NCBI GenBank assembly: GCA_020636355.1
Contig: JACJYB010000006.1
Coordinates: forward strand, 62,001-126,000
Length of the DNA stretch: 64,000 nt
Source: Lewinellaceae bacterium
GTDB lineage: Bacteria; Bacteroidota; Bacteroidia; Chitinophagales; Saprospiraceae
Direction: 5' to 3'
Part shown: positions 1 through 8,811 of the stretch, one piece after another
Layout of the letters: each line of letters begins with the position of its first letter
Position numbering within the stretch: the stretch's first letter is position 1
Translations under genes and position numbers: made by a program
The notes under the pieces: generated by a model
The model's input: only the letters and a program-made list of their open reading frames with translations
What the model was told of the DNA's origin: nothing
Database searches by the model: none

Positions 1-2
1 AC

Positions 3-512
3 GATATAGTTCTTCACCAGATCTATCAGGTGGCTGAGGATGCCCATGCGCGTTTCGATGCGACCCGTCGGAGCTACCGGTATTATTTATCGTTGGGTAA
101 AGATCCTTTCAGTCCCCATATGGCCTGGCATTACCCGCATACGCATCTGGTCGACACAATACACATGCAGGAGGCTGCTGCCCTGCTGTTAAACTACCAC
201 GATTATGCGCCTTTCGTTAAATCCAACCACGATGCGGAGACCACCCTGTGTGACCTTTATAGCAGTAACTGGACGTTTGAAGATGAACAATGGATCTATC
301 ACGTCGAAGCCAACCGGTTCTTACGGGGAATGGTCCGCCTGATCGTCGGCATGTGTCTGGAGGTTGGTCAGGGCAAATTACCAATGGAAGAGGTGATCGC
401 CAGTTTTAACGAAAAAAGGCAAGTGAGCCGGGCTTGGAGTGTACCTCCGGATGGACTGTATCTGGACCGTATCGACTATCCGCACCGGACCTCCTGGAAG
501 GTTATCCACTAG
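3..512 (+). CDS. truA: tRNA pseudouridine synthase A, 3' part
   Basis: This is the C-terminal part of TruA, which converts U38-U40 of the tRNA anticodon stem to pseudouridine. The reading frame is open from base 3, so the gene starts before the window; the GTG at 30 is internal. The visible part has the family stretch DAHARFDATRRSYRY, the conserved FLRGMVR near residue 100 and the C-terminal GLYLDRIDYP. The catalytic aspartate (RTDxGVHA) lies upstream and is not visible. The gene converges on glyA with only 4 bases between the two stops. Identification is secure from family knowledge; completeness cannot be judged. Confidence 0.9.
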   Translation, partial: DIVLHQIYQVAEDAHARFDATRRSYRYYLSLGKDPFSPHMAWHYPHTHLVDTIHMQEAAALLLNYHDYAPFVKSNHDAETTLCDLYSSNWTFEDEQWIYHVEANRFLRGMVRLIVGMCLEVGQGKLPMEEVIASFNEKRQVSRAWSVPPDGLYLDRIDYPHRTSWKVIH

Positions 513-516
513 GTAC

Positions 517-1806
517 TTAAGCAGGTACCGCTATCTTCATATCCGGATACAGAGGGAATCCTTCCATGAAATCTTTAACTTCCGCGCGGATGCCACTTAA
601 TTTGCTTTCGTTCTCGGGATGCCGCACCACCTCATCGATCCAATCCACCAGGCGGGCACAGGCAGCTTCATCCAATCCACGTGTGGTAACTGCTGCCGAC
701 CCAACACGAATTCCGGAGGTAATGAACGGACTCTCCGTATCAAACGGAACCATGTTTTTGTTTACCGTAATACCAGCCAATCCAAGGGCTTCCTCAATTT
801 GTTTTCCGGTAACGCCTTTATTGCGCAGATCGATCAGCATGAGATGATTGTCCGTTCCGCCGGAAATAATCTGATATCCTTTTTCCAGAAAAGCCTGTGC
901 CATGCCTTGCGCATTACGGATCACCTGACTGGCATACGAGCGAAACTCCGGTTGTAAGGCTTCCCCGAAAGCTACTGCCTTGGCAGCGATAACATGCTCA
1001 AGAGGACCTCCCTGCATCCCGGGAAACACCCCGGAATTTAGGACTGCATTCATCTTTATCGGTTTCCCTTTGGTGGTTGTTCTACCCCATGGGTTATCAA
1101 AATTCTCGCCCATCAGGATCAGTCCGCCCCGAGGACCACGCAAGGTCTTATGTGTGGTGGTGCTCACGATGTGGCAATGGGGCATTGGATCGTTTAAGAG
1201 CTTTGCGGCGATCAACCCGGCCGGGTGAGCTATGTCTGCCAGCAGCAATGCACCTACTTCATCGGCGATAGCACGGAATGAGGCATAATCCCAATCCCGG
1301 GCATAAGCAGAAGCTCCGCAAACGATCAACTTTGGTTGTTCTTTTAGGGCAATAGCACGAACCTTATTCATGTCGATCCGGCCGGTAGCCTTCTCAACAC
1401 CGTAGAATACCGGGCGATAAACCTTACCGCTGTAATTCACCGGTGAACCATGGGACAGGTGACCTCCATGGGACAAATCAAACCCAAGGATGGTATCTCC
1501 GGGCTGTAAGACCGCAAGAAATACAGCGGCATTCGCCTGAGCACCCGAATGTGGCTGGACATTCGCATAAACGGCGCCAAACAACTCCTTGGCCCGCTCA
1601 ATGGCAATATCTTCGATCTGATCGACCACTTCACAGCCGCCGTAGTAGCGCTTCCCGGGGTAGCCTTCCGCATATTTATTGGTCAGGCAAGTACCCATGG
1701 CCTGCATGACCTGCACGCTGGTAAAGTTTTCGGAAGCGATGAGCTCTACGCCCTCCTGCTGCCGCTGCAGCTCCTGGTTGATCAGATTGAAGATGGTCGT
1801 GTCCAC
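517..1806 (-). CDS. glyA: serine hydroxymethyltransferase
   Basis: Cytoplasmic PLP enzyme that interconverts serine and glycine and loads tetrahydrofolate with a one-carbon unit. The 429-residue length is normal for the family. Visible motifs are ELIASENFTS near the N-terminus, GKRYYGGCE at about 51-59, QPHSGAQANAA at 84-94, DIAHPAGL at 191-198, and THKTLRGPRGG, in which Lys220 is the PLP-binding lysine. The ATG at 1806 follows a good -7 box by about 20 bases. It appears to be a single-gene unit, with truA converging on it and the HD protein gene upstream in the same direction. Confidence 0.97.
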   Translation of the reverse strand: MDTTIFNLINQELQRQQEGVELIASENFTSVQVMQAMGTCLTNKYAEGYPGKRYYGGCEVVDQIEDIAIERAKELFGAVYANVQPHSGAQANAAVFLAVLQPGDTILGFDLSHGGHLSHGSPVNYSGKVYRPVFYGVEKATGRIDMNKVRAIALKEQPKLIVCGASAYARDWDYASFRAIADEVGALLLADIAHPAGLIAAKLLNDPMPHCHIVSTTTHKTLRGPRGGLILMGENFDNPWGRTTTKGKPIKMNAVLNSGVFPGMQGGPLEHVIAAKAVAFGEALQPEFRSYASQVIRNAQGMAQAFLEKGYQIISGGTDNHLMLIDLRNKGVTGKQIEEALGLAGITVNKNMVPFDTESPFITSGIRVGSAAVTTRGLDEAACARLVDWIDEVVRHPENESKLSGIRAEVKDFMEGFPLYPDMKIAVPA

Positions 1807-1827
1807 TGATTTTAGCTATTTGATCGG

Positions 1828-1858
1828 CAAAAATAGGTTTGACCTGTGAATAAACCAA
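1828..1858 (-). promoter_or_regulatory. glyA promoter (TTG-N20-TATTTTTG)
   Basis: On the minus strand TATTTTTG (1835-1828) fits the Bacteroidota -7 consensus TAnnTTTG exactly, and TTG (1858-1856) lies 20 bases upstream as the -33 element. The glyA ATG follows after about 21 bases, which leaves a short leader. Confidence 0.7.
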
Positions 1859-1902
1859 TGAATGGCCCGACAAATACCTGTCCAGCCGGTGGACAAATCC
1901 AT

Positions 1903-3084
1903 TCAGATGCGGGGGTGGCAGATGTAGTACCTGGTCAACTCATGGGGCGTATGGCTAAATCCGGCGACCTTGGAGAAGGTTTCTATTTCGCCCGACTTTT
2001 TCAGAATCAGGATTTCGTCGTCCCCTTCGCGGTAGGGTGTATTGGTTTCGGAGCCTTCGATTACTAATTTAACAAAGCGATCATCGCCAAAATAGCGGAC
2101 GATATCCTGCTTTAAACGATCTGCCATTCCGGATTCCATCGGCTCAAATGCGGTGATAACTTTAAAGAGTTTGCGCTCGAGGAGCCCGGTTGCCAGATAA
2201 CTTAGCAGTGGGTTGTGCTGGTGGCGGACCGTCTTCTTTAACAGTCCCACAATGTCGTAGTCATCAAAAGTGGTTAACTGGTCCATAAAGGTGCGATTGT
2301 CCGGCTGATCCTGGAAAATCAGTGGATTCGAATCTCCGGACCATTGCCGGATGGCCTCACTGGCACGCGCTTCCGTAATGAACAAGCGCAGCATCTGTTC
2401 GGCGGCGATCACCGTCTTGTGCAGATAAACCTGCCAGTACATGATCTTGCGGGCAATGAGAAATTTTTCGATGGAGTATATTCCCTTTTCTTCCACCACC
2501 AGCCTGTCATCCCGCACATCGAGCATTTTGATGATCCGGTCGTAGCCGATAATCCCTTCAGCGACGCCGGTAAAATAACTGTCGCGGTTGAGGTAATCCA
2601 TCCGGTCCATATCCAGTTGTCCCGAAACCAACTGGTGCAAAAATCGGTTAGGATATTGTCCGGTAAAGATTCGGATGGCCATATCAAGGGCTCCGTTGTA
2701 TTTTTCATTCAAGTGATGAAAAATGCGCAATGAAATAGCCTCATGGGGCTGATTGGTGAAGATCCCTTCCAAAGCATGGGAAAAGGGGGCATGTCCGATA
2801 TCATGCAGGAGGATGGCGATGCAAACCGCTTCGGCTTCGTCGTGGCTGACGGAGACGCCTTTCTGGCGCAATACTTGTATGGCTTGCTGCATCAAATGGG
2901 TCGCACCCAATGCATGATGAAAACGGGTATGCAACGCTCCGGGGTAAACGTAGTCCGAGAGGCCACACTGTTTGATCCGGCGTAATCGCTGGAATAACGG
3001 TTCTTCGATCAGGTCGTATAGCAGGTCGTACTCAAAAGAAATAAATCCGTAGACCGGATCATTGAAAATTTTACGTTTATACAT
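1903..3084 (-). CDS. HD-domain phosphohydrolase
   Basis: 393-residue protein of the dNTPase-like HD superfamily (COG1078 type). The metal-binding residues are visible in RFHHALGATHLM (about 51-62) and LLHDIGHAPFSHALEG (about 92-107), followed by the later family segment QLDMDRMDYLNRDSY. Such proteins hydrolyse phosphate esters of nucleotides, but the substrate cannot be read from the sequence. It is divergent from porX. A near-consensus -7 box, TATTTTCG, lies at 3109-3102 ahead of the ATG at 3084. Confidence 0.85.
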   Translation of the reverse strand: MYKRKIFNDPVYGFISFEYDLLYDLIEEPLFQRLRRIKQCGLSDYVYPGALHTRFHHALGATHLMQQAIQVLRQKGVSVSHDEAEAVCIAILLHDIGHAPFSHALEGIFTNQPHEAISLRIFHHLNEKYNGALDMAIRIFTGQYPNRFLHQLVSGQLDMDRMDYLNRDSYFTGVAEGIIGYDRIIKMLDVRDDRLVVEEKGIYSIEKFLIARKIMYWQVYLHKTVIAAEQMLRLFITEARASEAIRQWSGDSNPLIFQDQPDNRTFMDQLTTFDDYDIVGLLKKTVRHQHNPLLSYLATGLLERKLFKVITAFEPMESGMADRLKQDIVRYFGDDRFVKLVIEGSETNTPYREGDDEILILKKSGEIETFSKVAGFSHTPHELTRYYICHPRI

Positions 3085-3169
3085 GAGGAGATATACTACT
3101 GCGAAAATACAGTTCGTTTGTTAAAAGCACCTAATTTTAAACTCCCGATAAACCGGTTAAACCGTTCCA

Positions 3170-4726
3170 ATGAGTTCTAACATCAAGATTTTATGGGCTG
3201 ACGATGAGATCGATATGCTCAAACCCCAATTGTTGTTTCTGGAAAATAAAGGTTACGATGTCATCACCGTCACCAATGGTTACGACGCCCTGGAGACGCT
3301 GCAAGGACAAAATGACATAGACGTCGTCTTCCTCGATGAATCCATGCCCGGGCTTTCCGGGTTGGAAACGCTGACCCAGTTCAAGACCATGAATCCCCTG
3401 CTCCCGGTCGTCATGATCACGAAAAATGAAGCGGAAAACATCATGGAAGAGGCTATCGGGTCCCAGATCGATGATTACCTGATCAAACCTGTCAATCCCA
3501 ATCAGATCCTCCTGACCCTTAAGAAAATCATTGACAACAAACGGCTGGTCCGGGAAAAAACGGCCCTGGAATACCAGCAGGAGTTCCGTCAGATCCTGAT
3601 GCAGATAAATAGTGGCCCAAACTTCCAGGAATGGGTGGACATCTACCGCAATATCATTCGTTGGGAAATCAAACTGGATTCGTCCTCTTCCACAGAGATG
3701 CTGGATATCCTGACCATGCAGAAAAAGGAAGCGAACAGTGAGTTTTCCAAGTACGTTATTCGTCAGTATGAGAACTGGATGTCCGGACAGAGCGAAGCAC
3801 CGGTCTTTTCCCATCAGCTCATGCGACAGAAAGTATGGCCTCATCTGAAAGACATACCCACTTTCTTTCTGCTGATGGATAATCTTCGTTACGACCAGTG
3901 GAAGATGATCGAACCCATCGTATCCGAATTGTACCGTGTCGAGGAAGAGGATTATTTCTATTCCATCCTGCCTACCGCAACCCAGTACAGCCGGAACGGG
4001 ATTTTTGCCGGGTTGACCCCTTACGATATTTCCAAATCCTATCCGCAATACTGGCTGAACGACAACGAAGAAGGCGGGAAAAATCAATACGAAAAAGAGC
4101 TCCTCGGTGAACAAATCAAACGACTGATCCGCAAGCCGATCCGCTACGATTACATGAAAATCACCAATCTGAACGATGGTAAATACCTGCAGGACAATAT
4201 CCTGGACTTCATGCATAACGATGTGACAGCTATCGTCTACAATTTCATTGATATGCTTTCACATGCCCGTACGGAAATGGAAGTGCTGAAAGAGCTGGCG
4301 GCAGATGAGAAGGCTTACCGCAGCCTTACCCGCTCTTGGTTCATCCACTCCCCGCTATGGGAAGCGTTGCAAAAACTGGCTGAAAAAGACGTACAGCTCT
4401 TCATAACTACGGACCACGGAACCATGCGGGTCAAGACACCGGCCCGGGTAGTTGGCGACCGTGAGACAACAACCAATCTTCGGTATAAGGTGGGTAAAAA
4501 CCTGCAATACGACCGCAAAGACGTTCTGGAGTTACGCGATCCGCGCTCTGGCGGACTGCCTAGTCCAAATGTAAGTTCGACCTTCATTTTTGCAAAAGAG
4601 GATATTTACTTCCTTTATCCAAATAACTACAATTATTACAACAATTATTACCGGGATACCTTCCAGCACGGTGGTATTTCTCTGGAAGAAATCATCTGTC
4701 CGGTGATTCGCCTTAGGAGCAAGTAG
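3170..4726 (+). CDS. porX: PorX: response regulator with PglZ domain
   Basis: Regulator of the type IX secretion system. The N-terminal receiver domain (1-120) has the acidic pair Asp11-Asp12, the phospho-acceptor Asp56 in VVFLDESMPG, Thr84 and Lys106. The rest (about 200-518) is a PglZ/alkaline-phosphatase-like domain with FFLLMDNLRYDQW, LPTATQYSRNG and TTDHGTMRV, which carry the expected metal ligands. In Porphyromonas PorX works with the kinase PorY and sigma factor SigP and has nuclease/phosphodiesterase activity (family knowledge). Length and architecture match PorX. The several T9SS-tailed proteins in this window are its plausible downstream targets. Confidence 0.95.
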   Translation: MSSNIKILWADDEIDMLKPQLLFLENKGYDVITVTNGYDALETLQGQNDIDVVFLDESMPGLSGLETLTQFKTMNPLLPVVMITKNEAENIMEEAIGSQIDDYLIKPVNPNQILLTLKKIIDNKRLVREKTALEYQQEFRQILMQINSGPNFQEWVDIYRNIIRWEIKLDSSSSTEMLDILTMQKKEANSEFSKYVIRQYENWMSGQSEAPVFSHQLMRQKVWPHLKDIPTFFLLMDNLRYDQWKMIEPIVSELYRVEEEDYFYSILPTATQYSRNGIFAGLTPYDISKSYPQYWLNDNEEGGKNQYEKELLGEQIKRLIRKPIRYDYMKITNLNDGKYLQDNILDFMHNDVTAIVYNFIDMLSHARTEMEVLKELAADEKAYRSLTRSWFIHSPLWEALQKLAEKDVQLFITTDHGTMRVKTPARVVGDRETTTNLRYKVGKNLQYDRKDVLELRDPRSGGLPSPNVSSTFIFAKEDIYFLYPNNYNYYNNYYRDTFQHGGISLEEIICPVIRLRSK

Positions 4727-4756
4727 GACAGCTGTTGGACAGTCACTTGTCACTTC

Positions 4757-5101
4757 TCAGGCTTTCTTTTGCCATTTCCAGGCTTGCCAGACGATCAGGG
4801 CGGTGATCATGCTTTCGATGAACGCTAGGAATACATAAAATGCATACCAAGCGGACAGGGACGTGACGCCAATTAAAAGCATGATGACCGTAAAAAATAT
4901 TCCGCAGATCAAATTCAGGTATCTCCTGATGGCCGGCTTCAGAAAGATGGAAGCCAAAATCATCAATGCCGGGATGGTCAACAAAACCGTCGCCACGAAT
5001 AATTTTAAGGGAGTATCCAATAAATTGCCCCCATTCACCAATCCTTCCACTTTTTGGGGCACATATAGCTCAAAATAATCTCCATACAGGTAGCAAAACA
5101 T
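4757..5101 (-). CDS. small four-helix membrane protein (DUF6326-like)
   Basis: 114-residue integral membrane protein with about four hydrophobic helices. The opening FCYLYGDYFELY and the closing IVWQAWKWQ resemble the DUF6326 family as I remember it. Family members normally have another 15-25 residues, including one more hydrophobic stretch, before this opening. Here an in-frame TAG lies four codons upstream of the ATG, so the N-terminus is either short or lost. Function is unknown. It lies 114 bases downstream of the LamG protein gene. Confidence 0.6.
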   Translation of the reverse strand: MFCYLYGDYFELYVPQKVEGLVNGGNLLDTPLKLFVATVLLTIPALMILASIFLKPAIRRYLNLICGIFFTVIMLLIGVTSLSAWYAFYVFLAFIESMITALIVWQAWKWQKKA

Positions 5102-5215
5102 GACCGCTGTCTACAAGGCTGCCAGCTTTACCCGGGTATTTACTGGAAAGTTTTCGTACATCCTCTGAAAACATATTGATTTTTGAAAAACAGCCTGTCT
5201 TTCTTCCCGGATAAG

Positions 5216-6418
5216 TTAACGGATCAACGCTACCCCACCCGACTTACTCAACTGTTGACCGGAGCACCGGTAATCGATGCGGTAGACATACATGCCCGGA
5301 TTAAGTACCTGATCGTGGTAGTATCCGTTCCAACCTTCATAGGCATTGGTCGTCGAAAATAACTTTTCCCCCAGACCACTGTAAACGGAGAATTCGATCA
5401 ACTCATCAAAAACATACGGGTTTGAAATCTTGAATTCATCGTTGAGACCGTCACCGTTCGGCGTGAAGGCATTAGGTATAGCCAGATTATTGCAATCCAG
5501 CGCACTGGGATCCACTACGGTAATGATCAGAGAATCCCTGGTAATGCATCCGCTATTTTGGAAGGTGATGAAATATTGAGTGGTCTGTGCCGGAGAAATG
5601 GAGGTGTTGCCATCTGCGGGATTTGCCACGCTGGTAAACGGACTCCAACTGACCGAGGTAGCACAACTTGGCGCGATGGCCGTCTGTACGGAAGCCCCCA
5701 ACAGGATGGTCGTGTCACTCGTCAACAGTTGATCGGGCCGAACATAAAGTCCCACGGCTTCCCGCAATGGCAGGGCTCGTTTATAAATACGGAGGTCATC
5801 AATGAACCCATGATAGCGGACGAGTTTACCTCCCAGGCAAGAGCTATTGGCAATTTCGAACAAGCCGTTGTTGACGATGAGGATGGGCTGGGAATTACGC
5901 TGTTCAAATTTAAGTTCTCCATTGATATACAGCCGTACGATCTTATCTTCTTTGACAAAGATGATGTGCTGCCAGCAGGCACCTGGTTCAATCTTACCGA
6001 CCAGCGTCGTGTGCCGATTGTTGTTCTGAATGAATTCTACGGCTACATCGCCGGTCAACCCATTGTATGAAACGGCAAATAAACTGTCCAGGCCGCATTG
6101 ATCCCGGTACGAAAACAAATCGTAGGTATTCGTCGTCGGCTCGGGTCTGAAATAAAAAGACAAGGTAACATCACCGGTAAATACGGTTTGCAGATTTCCG
6201 TCAAACTGCAGGTAATCATCTATCCCATTGAGATACAAGGATTGCCCGAAAATACCGCATTCGCATTGAGGATTGCCAAATACCTGGCCGGTAAGATTCC
6301 CCTGATCGTCCTGTGCATCACAGGCATCAAAGGTGATGTGAGCAAATAGCCCTTCAGTCGTTTGTGCAAAACTGAAATAAGTGCAACCAAGCAGCAATGC
6401 GATGGTGAAAAAACGCAT
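5216..6418 (-). CDS. secreted LamG-domain protein with T9SS type B sorting domain
   Basis: 400 residues with a signal peptide ending TYFSFAQ. A LamG/concanavalin-like fold covers about residues 25-220 (HITFDACDAQDDQGNLTGQ, then DDLRIYKRALPLREAVGLY). A short Ig-like segment follows, then the CHU_C-type C-terminal domain (about 312-400) with IPNAFTPNGDGLNDEFKI, WNGYYHDQVLNPGMYVYRI and the terminal GGVALIR. That tail directs export through the T9SS to the cell surface. The LamG domain suggests glycan binding. The gene follows ybaB by 11 bases and may be co-transcribed with it. Confidence 0.9.
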   Translation of the reverse strand: MRFFTIALLLGCTYFSFAQTTEGLFAHITFDACDAQDDQGNLTGQVFGNPQCECGIFGQSLYLNGIDDYLQFDGNLQTVFTGDVTLSFYFRPEPTTNTYDLFSYRDQCGLDSLFAVSYNGLTGDVAVEFIQNNNRHTTLVGKIEPGACWQHIIFVKEDKIVRLYINGELKFEQRNSQPILIVNNGLFEIANSSCLGGKLVRYHGFIDDLRIYKRALPLREAVGLYVRPDQLLTSDTTILLGASVQTAIAPSCATSVSWSPFTSVANPADGNTSISPAQTTQYFITFQNSGCITRDSLIITVVDPSALDCNNLAIPNAFTPNGDGLNDEFKISNPYVFDELIEFSVYSGLGEKLFSTTNAYEGWNGYYHDQVLNPGMYVYRIDYRCSGQQLSKSGGVALIR

Positions 6419-6429
6419 CCGATAAGTAT

Positions 6430-6768
6430 TTATTTAAATAATGAGGACAAACCGCCCAATCCTGGCAAAAGCTGTTGCATTTGGGATTGCATGGCATTGG
6501 ACTCTTCTACCTGAACCTTAGCCATTGCTTCATTCAACAAGGTCACCAATAAGTCTTCCAGGTATTCCACCCCGTTCTCCTCGACCGCGGATTCGGCGAT
6601 GGAAATGTTGAGGATTTCCCGGGCTGCATTCATTTCGATGGTTATCGCACCATCTGAAGATTGAACAGATACCGGGATCTTTCGCAAATTCTCTTTCATT
6701 TGCTTCTGCTGTTCCTCCAGGTTACCAAACAACTGATCTAACATCTGAAACGAAGTTTTAGTCAACAA
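6430..6768 (-). CDS. ybaB: YbaB/EbfC-family nucleoid-associated protein
   Basis: 112 residues, the usual size for this small dimeric DNA-binding family. The protein has a helical N-terminus with the typical ...EEQQKQMKENLRKIPV run, a central strand pair containing GAITIEMNAAREIL, and a helical C-terminus. Members bind DNA non-specifically or at GTnAC sites and are usually next to dnaX/recR; here the gene sits between a cation exchanger and a secreted protein instead. Spacing to the upstream gene is 21 bases, so co-transcription is likely. Confidence 0.85.
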   Translation of the reverse strand: MLTKTSFQMLDQLFGNLEEQQKQMKENLRKIPVSVQSSDGAITIEMNAAREILNISIAESAVEENGVEYLEDLLVTLLNEAMAKVQVEESNAMQSQMQQLLPGLGGLSSLFK

Positions 6769-6789
6769 TATTTATTTTCACTAGGCACA

Positions 6790-7728
6790 TTAGGCATGCA
6801 AACTCTGGTCCACAAGTTGGGCAACATAGACGGTGTACAAAATTAACATCAACCAACCTTCCCACCGGGAGATCCGTTTTGAAATGCAAACCAACACAAA
6901 AAGGAAGGTAACGCCGATCATAAACGGCAGGCTCCAGGATACCATATTATGCGATATCTCCAGACTTCCGAACAGTCTGGGTATTCCAATAACTGCAAAA
7001 GAATTAAAAATATTGGATCCGATCACATTTCCCACGGCAATGGCCGCTTTTCCTTTCCGGGCGGCATTCACACTCACCACCACCTCTGGCAACGAGGTTC
7101 CGAGCGCTACCAGGGTAAGGGCAATCACTTCAGGATCAATTCCGGCATAGGTGGAAATTTCACTGATGGATAAGATCGTATAGTCGGCGCCGAAATAGAC
7201 CAGCGTTGCTCCAAGGATCAACAGGCCCACCGTCTGGATGGAAACCGATTCCCGCTTTCTTTTTTCCCGGGGGCTCGCCTGGAAAGAGCTCCGCAAAAAG
7301 ACCAACAAGCCTCCTAGTAGTAAGAAGGCCTCCAGATAGGTCACCTGATAGTCGTAGGCCACGAAATAAAGAATAAGGCTGGACCCAAATAACATCGGCA
7401 TATCGATGTCCATGACATCGTGATCCAGAATGATCTCCCGGCCAAGAATAACCGTCAGGGCAAGAACCAACAGAATATTAGTAATGTTGGAGCCAACCAC
7501 ATTTCCGGCAACAATGCCCGAAACCCCATCAAATACCGCCTTAATGGAGGTAGCCAGTTCCGGCAAGGACGTACCAAATGCTACGATGGTCACCCCAATG
7601 ATAAAGGGCGAAATGCCGGCAGCTAGTCCGATTTTCTCTGCTGCAGAAATAAACCAATCAGAAGCCCTCAGCAATACAAACAAGCTGACAGCAAACAAGA
7701 CAATATATCCAATGATTCCAAGCTCCAT
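6790..7728 (-). CDS. calcium/sodium antiporter (CaCA family)
   Basis: 312-residue inner-membrane exchanger with about ten hydrophobic helices and the two inverted alpha repeats of the family. Repeat one has GTSLPELATSIKA and GNVVGSNITN; repeat two has GTSLPEVVVSVNA and GNVIGSNIFN. These repeats form the ion-binding sites that couple Na+ entry to Ca2+ export in YrbG-like proteins. It is probably the first gene of the run ending at about 4757. A perfect -7 box lies upstream. Confidence 0.93.
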   Translation of the reverse strand: MELGIIGYIVLFAVSLFVLLRASDWFISAAEKIGLAAGISPFIIGVTIVAFGTSLPELATSIKAVFDGVSGIVAGNVVGSNITNILLVLALTVILGREIILDHDVMDIDMPMLFGSSLILYFVAYDYQVTYLEAFLLLGGLLVFLRSSFQASPREKRKRESVSIQTVGLLILGATLVYFGADYTILSISEISTYAGIDPEVIALTLVALGTSLPEVVVSVNAARKGKAAIAVGNVIGSNIFNSFAVIGIPRLFGSLEISHNMVSWSLPFMIGVTFLFVLVCISKRISRWEGWLMLILYTVYVAQLVDQSLHA

Positions 7729-7753
7729 AGATGCCGGGCGCCTTTAGGCCGCA

Positions 7754-7761
7754 CAAATATA
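7754..7761 (-). promoter_or_regulatory. -7 box TATATTTG of the cation exchanger gene
   Basis: TATATTTG on the minus strand matches TAnnTTTG and ends 26 bases before the ATG at 7728. No convincing TTG lies at the -33 position, so this is a partial promoter call. Confidence 0.5.
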
Positions 7762-7948
7762 ACAACGCATCAGGGTATTTGTGGCGGAATGCCTGTTTAC
7801 CGGAAGGAAGCTTGAACGCATTTATTCCTCCGTCCTGTCAAGCACCGCCATCATCCGGCATTCGAAGGCACCTATCTAATGTATGCGATCAAATTTCACA
7901 CATCTCATTGCCGAATACTATCTTAGTGCCTTAATTCGAAATCGGTCT

Positions 7949-8776
7949 ATGGCAAAACATAATACGGAACACGAAATGTCATTCCTGGAGCACCTGGAAG
8001 AATTGCGCTGGCATATTCTTCGAGCATTAGGAGGAACCTTCGTGATTGCCGTTATCCTGCTATTCTCTAAAAAGTTTGTCTTTGACACGCTGATATTCGG
8101 ACCGGCCAACAAAGACTTCATCACTTATAAATTACTGTGTAAGATTAAGATTTGCCTTTCGCCCCCGACGCCGCATATTTATCAGCGCCTCATGGGTGAG
8201 GAATTTGTTACCCACCTGAAAGTATCTTTCTTGCTTGGACTGATCGTGGCCTTTCCATATGTCTTCTGGGAAATCTGGCAGTTCATCAAACCGGGACTTT
8301 ATCCCAAAGAGCAAAAAGCAGCACGTGGGATTGTGGCTATTTGTTCCATGTTATTCTTGCTGGGCGTATTCTTTGGCTATTTCATTATTGCTCCCTTTGC
8401 CATTACCTTTCTGTTGAACTATTCGATCAGTAACCTGGTTGCCGGTACCGATGTGACGCTGGGCTCCTGGATCAACTATATGGTCATGTTTACATTACCG
8501 ACCGGATTGGTGTTTGAGTTGCCCATCATCATGTATTTCTTATCCAAAGCAGGCTTGGTCTATCCGGATTCACTGCGAAAATTTCGCAAACATGCCGTCG
8601 TTGCTATTCTTATCGTAGCAGCAATTGTCACTCCTCCGGACGTCATGACCCAAATTCTTATTTCGATACCCTTGTACGCACTTTATGAGGTGAGTATCAT
8701 CATCTCGGCCCGGGTGGACAAAAACCGAAAAAAGGAAGAGCTGGAAGCTGAAGCTGAAAGTGCAGTTTCCAAGTAA
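7949..8776 (+). CDS. tatC: Sec-independent protein translocase TatC
   Basis: Core receptor of the twin-arginine translocase in the inner membrane. The ATG at 7949 gives 275 residues beginning MAKHNTEHEMSFLEHLEELRW, where the conserved SFLEHLEELR marks the cytoplasmic N-terminus; the frame extends further upstream but that part looks non-coding. Six hydrophobic helices and the late motif VAAIVTPPDVMTQ are typical. No tatA is adjacent. The unusually polar loop around residues 55-75 (KLLCKIKICLSPPTPHIYQR) is commonly seen in Bacteroidota TatC (recollection). Confidence 0.95.
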   Translation: MAKHNTEHEMSFLEHLEELRWHILRALGGTFVIAVILLFSKKFVFDTLIFGPANKDFITYKLLCKIKICLSPPTPHIYQRLMGEEFVTHLKVSFLLGLIVAFPYVFWEIWQFIKPGLYPKEQKAARGIVAICSMLFLLGVFFGYFIIAPFAITFLLNYSISNLVAGTDVTLGSWINYMVMFTLPTGLVFELPIIMYFLSKAGLVYPDSLRKFRKHAVVAILIVAAIVTPPDVMTQILISIPLYALYEVSIIISARVDKNRKKEELEAEAESAVSK

Positions 8777-8811
8777 CCCGACGGGGAATCCGAAAATAAT
8801 GCTCCGGAAAC

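Noticed and set aside
1807..1902. Riboswitch upstream of glyA
   Set aside because: The -7 box leaves a leader of about 20 bases, too short for a riboswitch.
3191..4216. 341-codon ORF antisense to porX
   Set aside because: porX is well conserved in the other frame; the antisense product has no recognisable domain and is a codon-usage shadow.
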